This document shows positions 1-4,651 of a stretch of 5,490 bases of DNA, piece after piece (position 1 is the stretch's first letter; every line of letters begins with the position of its first letter). This DNA comes from Eggerthellaceae bacterium UBA5906. Its GTDB lineage: Bacteria > Actinomycetota > Coriobacteriia > Coriobacteriales > Eggerthellaceae. The DNA is taken from positions 1 through 5,490 of the forward strand of contig DJEE01000078.1 of assembly GCA_002431805.1 (NCBI GenBank), given 5' to 3'. The notes under the pieces were generated by a model, which saw only the letters and a program-made list of their open reading frames with translations, made no database searches and was not told where the DNA came from. A program made the position numbers and the translations under genes.

Positions 1-492
1 CAGCTTGAGGTGTGGGCGCGCCGCGCCGATGTGGAAATGGTCACGCGCGAGCGCGGCGCCGACCCGGCAAGCGTGTGCTACGACACGCTTGAGCGCGCCG
101 AGGCCGAAGGCGCGGACCTGGTGCTTATCGACACAGCCGGCCGCCTGCACACTTCCGCGGACCTGATGCGCGAGCTTACCAAAGTGGTGAACGTTGTGCG
201 CAAGCGCTCGAAGCTGCCCGTGTACACGGTGCTGGTCATCGATGCCACCACCGGCCAGAACGGCCTGCAGCAGGCGCGCGAGTTCAACCGCGAGCTTGAC
301 CTGGACGCGCTTATCGTCACCAAGCTTGACGGCACGGCCAAAGGCGGCATCGCGCTGGCCGTCAGCCATGAACTTGAACTGCCCATCATCAAAATCGGCG
401 TGGGCGAGGGCCTTGACGATTTGCGCGACTTCGATGCGCACGAGTTCGCTCGCGCGCTGGTGGGTGCCTTTGACGAGCGCCAGGCGAAGTAG
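1..492 (+). CDS. ftsY: Signal recognition particle receptor FtsY, C-terminal part (5' end outside window)
   Basis: FtsY is the membrane-associated SRP receptor. Its NG-domain GTPase pairs with Ffh so that ribosomes making membrane proteins are delivered to the Sec translocon. The reading frame is open from base 1 and ends at TAG 490-492, giving 163 visible residues. The first visible residues, QLEVWARRA, match the FtsY segment after the conserved AAAxEQL helix. Numbered from the window start, G3 is DTAGRLH (44-50), the insertion-box ATTGQNG is at 82-88, G4 TKLDGTAKGG at 107-116 and G5 GVGEGLDDL at 133-141. IGVGEGLDDL, with GEG rather than GEK, separates FtsY from Ffh. The P-loop and the acidic N-terminal domain lie upstream of the window. 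The C-terminus is of normal length and not truncated. The next gene begins 3 nt after the stop, so co-transcription is likely. Confidence 0.96.
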   Translation, partial: QLEVWARRADVEMVTRERGADPASVCYDTLERAEAEGADLVLIDTAGRLHTSADLMRELTKVVNVVRKRSKLPVYTVLVIDATTGQNGLQQAREFNRELDLDALIVTKLDGTAKGGIALAVSHELELPIIKIGVGEGLDDLRDFDAHEFARALVGAFDERQAK

Positions 493-495
493 TCC

Positions 496-1497
496 ATGGC
501 CGCCAACATCGAACAAGTTTTCAGCGCGCCCGACATCTACAAAATCGAGGTGCCGTTCGAGAACATCTCCACGTCTGCTACGAACTGCTATGTGATGCAA
601 GACGGCGACGATGTGCTGGTGGTGGACACGGGCGCGCCTACCGACGAGGGCGCCGCGGTGCTGTCTGAGGCGCTTGACGAGCTGGGAGTTGACCGTAGCC
701 GTGCCAAGTGGTTCCTTACGCACCTGCACATGGATCATGCGGGTTTGGTCGACCAGGTTGTCCCCGACGGCGGGTTTTTGCTGTACGGCGCTGCCGAGGT
801 TGCCGCGGTGCGGGCCAGCCGTACGGGCATGTTCCTTGACTCGCTGCGGCGTGTGTATCGTCGCCAGGGCGTGCCGCGCGCAAGCCTTTCGGTGGCTGCA
901 CGCTTAGGCATTGAGGTGCAGATGTTCGACCCCGACCGCTTGCGCACGTGCTTCATGCACGACGGTGACGAGGTGACGGTAGGACGCTACACGCTGCACG
1001 TTGTGGAAACGCCTGGTCACACACCTGGCCACTTGGCGCTGTTCGAGCCGGAAAACGGCATTTTGGTCAGCGGCGACCACGCCCTGTTCGTCATCAGCCC
1101 CTCCATCGCGCTGTTTCCCGACCAGCAAGACGGGCTGCAGGCGTATTTCGACAGCATGCAGAAGGTGCGCGATTTGCACGTGCAGCACCTGTTCCACTCG
1201 CATGGCCCCATCCGCGACGATTTCGAGCAACGTATGCTGTGGCTGGAGGACCATCATCGCGCGCGCCTTGGCGAGGCCGTGGGCATCATCGAGCGCATCC
1301 CGCACCTTACCGGCTACAAAATCATCCGCACGCTGAAATGGAACGTGCCGTTTGACGATTGGGACGATATCCCCATCATGCAGCGCTACATCATGCTCAC
1401 GCAAGGCGTGGTGTACCTGAATCACCTGGTAGACGCAGGCCGCATAACGGCGCGCGACTACGGCGACGGCGTCATCCTCTATGAACCTGCGCAATAG
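496..1497 (+). CDS. Metallo-beta-lactamase-fold hydrolase with winged-helix-like C-terminal domain
   Basis: This is a 333-residue MBL-superfamily protein of the glyoxalase II/LACTB2-like group; the substrate cannot be told from sequence. The two-metal site is complete: HLHMDH at 76-81 (ligands H76, H78, D80, H81), ETPGHTPGH at 171-179 (H175), GDH at 193-195 (bridging D194) and HSHG at 234-237 (H236). VLVVDTGAP at 40-48 is the usual early strand-loop. Residues about 250-333 are helical and end in a pattern (LKW...W...MQRYIML...YLNHLVDAGRI) resembling the winged-helix tail of LACTB2-type members; that assignment is inference. No signal peptide or membrane segment is seen, so it is probably cytoplasmic. 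The ATG lies 3 nt after the ftsY stop with only a weak Shine-Dalgarno (AGGCGAAG, 482-489), suggesting translational coupling. The gene occupies the slot where Bacillus carries ylxM. Confidence 0.9.
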   Translation: MAANIEQVFSAPDIYKIEVPFENISTSATNCYVMQDGDDVLVVDTGAPTDEGAAVLSEALDELGVDRSRAKWFLTHLHMDHAGLVDQVVPDGGFLLYGAAEVAAVRASRTGMFLDSLRRVYRRQGVPRASLSVAARLGIEVQMFDPDRLRTCFMHDGDEVTVGRYTLHVVETPGHTPGHLALFEPENGILVSGDHALFVISPSIALFPDQQDGLQAYFDSMQKVRDLHVQHLFHSHGPIRDDFEQRMLWLEDHHRARLGEAVGIIERIPHLTGYKIIRTLKWNVPFDDWDDIPIMQRYIMLTQGVVYLNHLVDAGRITARDYGDGVILYEPAQ

Positions 1498-1541
1498 GCA
1501 AATCGACCGGTTCTCCAGCTTGCTAGCTCGTAATCGCCTTC

Positions 1542-1572
1542 GTGAACACGGGGACGTGTGAACACGGGGACG
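1542..1572 (+). repeat. Tandem pair of GTGAACACGGGGACG
   Basis: The 15-mer GTGAACACGGGGACG occurs exactly at 1542-1556 and again at 1558-1572, with one T between (period 16). The second copy is also the outer part of the left arm of the large inverted repeat described separately. Both copies can pair with the same complementary stretch (1632-1646), so two mutually exclusive hairpins are possible. Confidence 0.95.
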
Positions 1573-1647
1573 GAGCGGGTGTTCACGTATATGTTTTGGG
1601 ATAAGTAAGGTCAATCGTGAACACGCCCCTCCGTCCCCGTGTTCACG
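1557..1647. repeat. Inverted pair of REP-like units (BIME-like hairpin)
   Basis: Unit A (1557-1587) and unit B (1616-1647) are near-exact reverse complements separated by an AT-rich 28-nt spacer (1588-1615). Bases 1558-1575 pair perfectly with 1629-1646 (18 bp). There follow a C-C mismatch, 2 bp, one bulged G (1625) and a further 9 bp (1579-1587 with 1616-1624). Each unit is also an imperfect palindrome by itself, bounded by GTGAACAC and GTGTTCAC. This architecture matches bacterial REP/BIME elements, which in other genomes are mobilised by REP-associated tyrosine transposases (IS200/IS605-like). I see no transposase gene here. In RNA the element forms a long stem after the MBL gene and just before the terminator. 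Assignment to the REP class is inference from structure. Confidence 0.8.
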
Positions 1648-1679
1648 GTTACCCCTCCCGAACTCGCGCAATAACCCTT

Positions 1680-1718
1680 CGAAGCGGGTCCTTGTGGGCT
1701 CGCTTCGCTGTTTTTCTT
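1680..1718 (+). terminator. Intrinsic terminator of the ftsY-MBL transcription unit
   Basis: Bases 1680-1691 pair with 1696-1707 as an uninterrupted 12-bp stem (two G-U wobbles in RNA) closed by a TTGT tetraloop. Three bases later comes TTTTTCTT (1711-1718). This is a textbook Rho-independent terminator for + strand transcription. It ends 30 nt upstream of the ffh -10 box, so ffh is probably transcribed separately from ftsY. Confidence 0.87.
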
Positions 1719-1726
1719 GCGCTGTG

Positions 1727-1753
1727 TTGCGTCTGGGTGCCTTCGGCTATAAT
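1727..1753 (+). promoter_or_regulatory. Probable ffh promoter (perfect TATAAT, weak -35)
   Basis: TATAAT at 1748-1753 matches the sigma70-type -10 consensus exactly. The best nearby -35 candidate is TTGCGT (1727-1732) with a short 15-nt spacer; at 17 nt only the poor TGTTGC (1725-1730) is present, and there is no extended -10 TGn. The predicted start near 1760 gives a leader of about 38 nt. The position between a strong terminator and ffh supports the call. Confidence 0.65.
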
Positions 1754-1797
1754 TCAAAAGATTGCAAACACACGTGACACGCAAGAAGAGGCGCTTC

Positions 1798-3210
1798 ATG
1801 TTCGAAAACCTTTCCGATCGCCTGCAAGGCATCTTTTCCGGCCTGCGCGGCAAGGGCCGCCTGACCGAGGACGACATCAACACCGCCATGCGCGAGGTAC
1901 GCATGGCCATGCTGGAAGCTGACGTCAACTTCAAGGTGGTCAAGCAGTTCGTGGCCCGCACGAAGGAGCGCTGCCTTGACGCCGAGGTGCTCGAGTCGCT
2001 TTCTCCCACGCAAAACGTCATCAAAATCGTCACCGATGAGCTTACCGCACTGCTCGGGCGCACCGACAGCAAGCTGGTGCTGTCAAGCCGCATCCCCAAC
2101 GTCATCATGCTGGTGGGCCTGCAGGGTTCGGGCAAAACCACGGCGGCCGCCAAGCTGGCGTACCGCTTGAAGGCCGAGGGTCACAGCCCGCTTTTGGCTG
2201 CCTGCGACGTGTACCGCCCTGCTGCCGCCGATCAGCTGGAAACGCTCGGCAACGAAATCGGCGTGCGCGTGTTCCGCGGCGACGGCAAAGACCCCGTGGC
2301 CATCGCCAAAGGCGGCGTGCAGGAGGCCATCGACAACCTGCGTGACGTGGTCATCGTTGACACGGCTGGCCGCTTGCACGTTGACGAGCAGATGATGGAA
2401 GAGGCGCAGGCTATTAAAAAAGCCGTCAAGCCCGACCAAATCCTCATGGTGGTTGACGCCATGACCGGCCAAGACGTGGTTAACGTGGCCGCGGCGTTCG
2501 CCGAGCGCGTCGATTTCGACGGCGTCATCATGTCGAAGATGGACGGCGACGCTCGCGGCGGCGGCGCGCTTTCCATCCGCGAGGTAACCGGCAAACCCAT
2601 CAAGTTCATCAGCGCCGGCGAAAAGCCCGATTCGCTGGAAGAATTCCACCCCGACCGCATGGCGCGCCGCATCCTTGGCATGGGCGACATGCTCAGCCTT
2701 ATCGAGTCGGCTGTGAAGGTTCAGCAGCAGGAAGAAGAGCAGGCCGAGACCGAGCGTCTCATGAAAAGCCAGCTCACCCTAAACGACTTCATCACCATGA
2801 ACCGCCAAATCCGCAAGATGGGCGGCGTGCAAAAGCTCATCAGCGCGCTTCCCGGCGGCGAGAAGGCCTTAGGCCAGGGCCAGGTAGACGAGGGTGCGCT
2901 TGATCGCATGGAGGTCATCATCAACTCCATGACTAAGGCTGAGCGTGAAAAGCCCGACCTGCTCAACGGCAGCCGTCGCGCACGCATCGCAGCCGGCGCG
3001 GGCGTGTCGGTCACCGAAGTGAACCAGCTGATGAAGAAATTCAACGAAACCAAGAAGATGATGAAGAAGATGATGCCGGCCGTCGAGGACATGGGCGGAC
3101 GTGGCAAGAAGGGTAAAGGCAAAGGCAAACGCCGCCGCATCCCCGGCATGGGCGGCATGAAAATGTCCGACCTGAAGAAAATCCAAGACATGATGGGGGA
3201 CATTAAGTAG
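1798..3210 (+). CDS. ffh: Signal recognition particle protein Ffh (SRP54)
   Basis: Ffh binds 4.5S RNA and signal sequences emerging from the ribosome, and docks with FtsY in a GTP-dependent way. The protein has 470 residues, slightly longer than usual (about 440-455). The N domain spans about 1-90. In the G domain, G1 is GLQGSGKTT (107-115), G2 DVYRPAAADQL (137-147), G3 DTAGRLH (188-194), G4 SKMDG (246-250, where TKxDG is usual) and G5 SAGEK (272-276, where GxGEK is common). FHPDRMARRILGMGD (283-297) leads into the M domain. The RNA-binding helix-turn-helix is SRRARIAAGAGVSVTEVNQ (392-410), and Met-rich MMKKMM (421-426) belongs to the signal-binding region. A Lys/Arg-rich linker (435-447) and a Met-rich tail follow. 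The ATG at 1798 was chosen because AAGAGG (1786-1791) lies 6 nt upstream and the MFENLSDRL start is typical; an in-frame extension back to 1762 would add 12 untypical residues. Confidence 0.98.
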   Translation: MFENLSDRLQGIFSGLRGKGRLTEDDINTAMREVRMAMLEADVNFKVVKQFVARTKERCLDAEVLESLSPTQNVIKIVTDELTALLGRTDSKLVLSSRIPNVIMLVGLQGSGKTTAAAKLAYRLKAEGHSPLLAACDVYRPAAADQLETLGNEIGVRVFRGDGKDPVAIAKGGVQEAIDNLRDVVIVDTAGRLHVDEQMMEEAQAIKKAVKPDQILMVVDAMTGQDVVNVAAAFAERVDFDGVIMSKMDGDARGGGALSIREVTGKPIKFISAGEKPDSLEEFHPDRMARRILGMGDMLSLIESAVKVQQQEEEQAETERLMKSQLTLNDFITMNRQIRKMGGVQKLISALPGGEKALGQGQVDEGALDRMEVIINSMTKAEREKPDLLNGSRRARIAAGAGVSVTEVNQLMKKFNETKKMMKKMMPAVEDMGGRGKKGKGKGKRRRIPGMGGMKMSDLKKIQDMMGDIK

Positions 3211-3211
3211 T

Positions 3212-3235
3212 TCCGTCGGCGTGACGGCCGACGGA
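3212..3235 (+). terminator. GC-rich hairpin directly after ffh, no U-tract
   Basis: TCCGTCGGC (3212-3220) pairs perfectly with GCCGACGGA (3227-3235) around a GTGACG loop, beginning 2 nt after the ffh stop. No T-run follows, so it is not a classic intrinsic terminator. It may be a weak or factor-assisted terminator or a 3'-end-protecting stem-loop of the ffh mRNA. Confidence 0.5.
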
Positions 3236-3252
3236 CCGGTCGACGTTGCGGC

Positions 3253-3346
3253 CGCTTGTGGCACCCTGTCTTCGCCTTCAGCTGCGGGAGCATGGCCCAA
3301 AGGCCTATGCTCGCTTGCTTCAGGCGAATTCAGGGCACCACAAGCG
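3253..3346. repeat. Long imperfect inverted repeat / candidate structured RNA
   Basis: The 94-nt segment folds into one long hairpin. CGCTTGTGG (3253-3261) pairs with 3338-3346, and after a 2x2 mismatch 3264-3268 pairs with 3331-3335. After a 2x2 internal loop TTCGCCT (3271-3277) pairs with AGGCGAA (3322-3328). An irregular internal region contains a possible 3-bp helix (3280-3282 with 3317-3319). The tip is GAGCAT (3288-3293) with ATGCTC (3307-3312), a bulged T, then GGCC with GGCC around a CAAA loop (3298-3301). About 31-34 bp form in total. Because arms and tip are symmetrical, the strand is undetermined. It could be a small RNA, an mRNA structure or a miniature mobile element. No target-site duplication is visible and no known RNA family is recognised. 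Confidence 0.7.
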
Positions 3347-3352
3347 CCCTCA

Positions 3353-3381
3353 CTGACTGTGACTGTTCATCGAGCTATTCG
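3353..3381 (+). promoter_or_regulatory. Weak candidate promoter for the GNAT gene
   Basis: CTGACT (3353-3358) and TATTCG (3376-3381) are separated by exactly 17 nt. The matches to consensus are 4/6 and 3/6, so this is only the best candidate in the region. If real, transcription would start near 3388, about 40 nt before the chosen ATG. Confidence 0.25.
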
Positions 3382-3396
3382 TATTGGCGTGAAAAA

Positions 3397-3424
3397 AAGG
3401 AGCGCTTGACGGCGAAAGGGGAGG
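3397..3424 (+). promoter_or_regulatory. Two Shine-Dalgarno-like sites before the GNAT gene
   Basis: AAGGAG (3397-3402) sits 3 nt before an in-frame TTG (3406), and AAAGGGGAGG (3415-3424) sits directly before ATG 3427. The TTG start would add seven residues (LTAKGEA). I prefer ATG 3427: the spacing from AAGGGG is 5 nt and the family normally starts close to the IRPY/IRPA strand. Use of TTG cannot be excluded. Confidence 0.55.
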
Positions 3425-3426
3425 CA

Positions 3427-3933
3427 ATGGAGTTGCAAATTAGGCCTTATGTGGCTGACGACATCCGCGCAATGGTGCGCATCTGGAATGAGGTTGTGGA
3501 GGCGGGCGATGCGTTTCCGCAGGTAACGCCGCTTACCGAGCAGAATGCCGATGAGTTTTTCTCGGCGCAAACCGCCACCATGGTGGCCGAGGTGAACGGT
3601 ATCATCTTCGGCCTGTACATCCTGCATCCCAACAACATCGGCCGCTGTGCGCACATCGCCAACGCCAGTTTCGCCGTGGCTTCCGCCTCGCGCGGGTTGG
3701 GGCTTGGCCGCAAGCTGGTGGAGCACTGCATCGAAACCTGCGGCAAGAAGGGTTTCCGCGGCCTGCAGTTCAACGCGGTGGTGGCCTCGAACGAATCCGC
3801 GCAGCACCTCTACGAATCCATCGGCTTCACGAAGGTGGGCAAAATCCCCGGTGGTTTCATCAACGGCCTGGGCGGCTACGAGGACATCTTTATCTACTAC
3901 ATCGACACGCTCGACGCCTCGCAGCCTTGCTGA
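3427..3933 (+). CDS. GNAT-family N-acetyltransferase
   Basis: This is a 168-residue single-domain GNAT enzyme transferring an acyl group from acyl-CoA to an amine; the acceptor is unknown. The N-terminal strand IRPYVADD (5-12) and first helix are typical. MVAEVNGIIFGLYIL (52-66) is the central beta-hairpin. The acyl-CoA pyrophosphate loop is RGLGLG (89-94) in motif A, followed by the helix RKLVEHCIE. FNAVVASNESAQHLYESIGF (115-134) is motif B, with Asn and Tyr in the expected places. HPNNIGRCAHIANASF (67-82) and the tail GKIPGGFINGLGGYEDIFIYY (138-158) are characteristic of a widespread subgroup often annotated only as GNAT, with some resemblance to phosphinothricin/amino-acid N-acetyltransferases. 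No signal peptide is present. The gene lies alone between two non-coding regions and interrupts the usual ffh-rpsP neighbourhood, so it is probably an accessory gene. Codon use looks like that of its neighbours, with no sign of recent transfer. Confidence 0.93.
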   Translation: MELQIRPYVADDIRAMVRIWNEVVEAGDAFPQVTPLTEQNADEFFSAQTATMVAEVNGIIFGLYILHPNNIGRCAHIANASFAVASASRGLGLGRKLVEHCIETCGKKGFRGLQFNAVVASNESAQHLYESIGFTKVGKIPGGFINGLGGYEDIFIYYIDTLDASQPC

Positions 3934-3944
3934 GGCCGCTAGCC

Positions 3945-3956
3945 CCGACCGGTCGG
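3945..3956. repeat. Perfect 12-nt palindrome CCGACCGGTCGG
   Basis: CCGACCGGTCGG lies 12 nt after the GNAT stop. Its core GACCGGT also follows the stops of the MBL gene (1505-1511) and ffh (3234-3240). It might be a protein-binding site or a remnant of a hairpin; the function is unknown. Confidence 0.6.
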
Positions 3957-3970
3957 CCGAGCTGCCGCGT

Positions 3971-3994
3971 GGCGGAAGGCTTGCAACCTTCGCC
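3971..3994 (+). terminator. Stem-loop between the GNAT gene and the rpsP promoter, no U-tract
   Basis: GGCGGAAGG (3971-3979) pairs with CCTTCGCC (3987-3994) as 8 bp with one bulged G (3974) around a 7-nt loop. No T-run follows. Placed 37 nt after the GNAT stop and 45 nt before the rpsP -35, it may mark the 3' end of the GNAT transcript, but it lacks the features of an efficient intrinsic terminator. Confidence 0.4.
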
Positions 3995-4007
3995 TGTCCG
4001 TGTTATT

Positions 4008-4059
4008 CGTGAACACCTGGTGATAACGAAACCGAAGACTTGTCAATCCGGTGTTTTCG
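4008..4059. repeat. Degenerate GTGAACAC inverted repeat spanning the rpsP -35 region
   Basis: CGTGAACACC (4008-4017) carries the same GTGAACAC octamer as the REP-like cluster at 1542-1647. GGTGTTTTCG (4050-4059) matches its reverse complement at 8 of 10 positions. Together they bracket the rpsP -35 box. It may be a decayed repeat unit or an operator, or the second arm may be chance. Confidence 0.4.
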
Positions 4060-4068
4060 CCTTATCAT
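4040..4068 (+). promoter_or_regulatory. Promoter of the rpsP-khpA-rimM-trmD operon
   Basis: TTGTCA (4040-4045) and TATCAT (4063-4068) each match the sigma70-type consensus at 5 of 6 positions and are exactly 17 nt apart. The predicted start is near 4075, leaving a leader of about 74 nt before rpsP. This is the strongest promoter in the window, as expected for a ribosomal-protein operon. Confidence 0.82.
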
Positions 4069-4081
4069 AAACAACTGCTGT

Positions 4082-4111
4082 TTTGCTGCGCGCTTTTTGC
4101 GGGCTGGCAAA
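4082..4111 (+). promoter_or_regulatory. Stem-loop in the rpsP 5' leader
   Basis: TTTGC (4082-4086) pairs with GCAAA (4107-4111), then come a T-G wobble, a bulged T (4105), GC with GC (4088-4089/4103-4104), a G-G mismatch, and CGC with GCG (4091-4093/4099-4101) closed by a TTTTT loop. It occupies the start of the predicted leader and ends 22 nt before the Shine-Dalgarno. It could be a regulatory or stabilising leader structure. The T-run is the loop rather than a tail, so it is not an intrinsic terminator. Confidence 0.5.
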
Positions 4112-4133
4112 GAAGAATTACGTAAGTTGCAAG

Positions 4134-4139
4134 AAGGAG
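4134..4139 (+). promoter_or_regulatory. rpsP Shine-Dalgarno
   Basis: AAGGAG lies 9 nt upstream of ATG 4149. It decides the start of rpsP: the frame is open further upstream, to about 4083, but only the 4149 ATG has a ribosome-binding site and yields the canonical [10 protein letters not shown] start. Confidence 0.85.
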
Positions 4140-4148
4140 TTACTCTTC

Positions 4149-4391
4149 ATGGTTAAGATTCGCCTGGCCCGTCACGGCGCCAAGAAGCGTCCGTACTACC
4201 GCATCGTCGTTGCCGATTCCCGCTGCCCGCGCGACGGCAAGTTCATCGACGACATCGGCCGTTATAACCCGCTGACCGAGCCTGCCATGGTCAAGATCGA
4301 CCTGGAGAAGTGCGACCAGTGGCTGGCTAACGGCGCTCAGCCCACCGACACGGTTGCTGCTCTCATCAAGAAGTATCGCGAGCAGGCGTAA
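4149..4391 (+). CDS. rpsP: 30S ribosomal protein bS16
   Basis: bS16 is a small-subunit protein that binds 16S rRNA early and helps assemble the 30S body. The product has 80 residues, the normal length. [20 protein letters not shown] (1-20) is the family signature. [21 protein letters not shown] (21-41) and the [18 protein letters not shown] region (57-74) are also fully typical. The gene opens an operon with its own promoter, and khpA begins 5 nt after its TAA stop. Nothing is missing or altered. Confidence 0.99.
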   Translation: MVKIRLARHGAKKRPYYRIVVADSRCPRDGKFIDDIGRYNPLTEPAMVKIDLEKCDQWLANGAQPTDTVAALIKKYREQA

Positions 4392-4396
4392 GCATC

Positions 4397-4651
4397 ATGG
4401 CAACCCAGACCGAGGATATCGCCGGGCTTGTTGAGTCCGTGATTCGTCCGCTCATCGATAACCCGGACGACTTGGTCATCGATGCGCGTGACACCGAAGA
4501 GGGCTCCATCTTCGTGGAAGTTCGCGTGAACGAAGAAGATGCAGGCAAGGTCATCGGCCGTCAAGGTCGCGTGATCAAGGCTATCCGCACGCTTGCGCGC
4601 GCGGCTGCTTCTAGCACGAACACGCACGTAGACGTGGAGCTGCTCGATTAA
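4397..4651 (+). CDS. khpA: KH-domain RNA-binding protein KhpA
   Basis: This 84-residue protein is a single type II KH domain. KhpA-type proteins bind RNA, partner with KhpB/EloR (Jag) in several Gram-positive bacteria, and influence post-transcriptional regulation, cell elongation and division. The RNA-binding GxxG loop is GRQG (54-57) within AGKVIGRQGRVIKAIR (49-64). It is preceded by LVESVIRPLIDNPDD (11-25) and the strand FVEVRVNEEDAG (39-50). The domain fills the whole protein. Location directly after rpsP and before rimM is the classical position (ylqC in Bacillus). The ATG follows the rpsP stop by 5 nt with only a weak AGCAGG ribosome-binding sequence, so coupling to rpsP translation is likely. 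Its stop overlaps the rimM start by one base. Confidence 0.96.
   Translation: MATQTEDIAGLVESVIRPLIDNPDDLVIDARDTEEGSIFVEVRVNEEDAGKVIGRQGRVIKAIRTLARAAASSTNTHVDVELLD

Larger units (their letters stand above)
1498..1797. other. Intergenic region between the MBL gene and ffh (300 nt)
   Basis: No gene is supported here. In order the stretch holds an ACCGGT palindrome just after the MBL stop (about 1506-1511), a cluster of GTGAACAC-containing repeats (1542-1647), an intrinsic terminator (1680-1718), a TATAAT box (1748-1753) and the short ffh leader with its Shine-Dalgarno. The bases between about 1648 and 1679 show nothing I can interpret. Confidence 0.85.

Noticed and set aside
1542..1647. CRISPR array
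   Set aside because: Only a tandem pair with 1-nt spacing and an inverted pair exist; there are no regular 30-40-nt spacers and no cas genes.
904..1671. 255-residue open frame on the minus strand
   Set aside because: It runs antisense through the well-supported MBL gene and into the repeats. Its composition is that of a GC-rich shadow frame and it shows no recognisable motif.
2083..2649. 188-residue minus-strand open frame inside ffh
   Set aside because: It is the antisense shadow of the Ffh G domain, with no start context or family resemblance.
3235..3331. Run of palindromic hexamers/octamers resembling a cloning polylinker (ACCGGT, GTCGAC, GCGGCCGC, CAGCTG, AGGCCT, GAATTC)
   Set aside because: The sites are irregularly spaced and several belong to the natural inverted repeat. 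The flanks continue smoothly into chromosomal genes and no vector sequence is seen. Presence of the same bases in an independent strain would settle it.
3253..3346. 4.5S / small SRP RNA gene next to ffh
   Set aside because: The long single hairpin is suggestive, but neither strand contains the conserved domain-IV sequence (GUCAGG on one side, GGAA-type loop followed by AGCAGCC); the tip here is GGCC-CAAA-GGCC.
3354..3366. TGACTG tandem hexamer
   Set aside because: Just two copies, too short to support a function beyond chance.
3389..3409. Six-codon leader peptide (MKKRSA) before the GNAT gene
   Set aside because: GTG start without an upstream ribosome-binding site and no regulatory codon run; the purine-rich stretch is better read as Shine-Dalgarno sequence for the GNAT gene.
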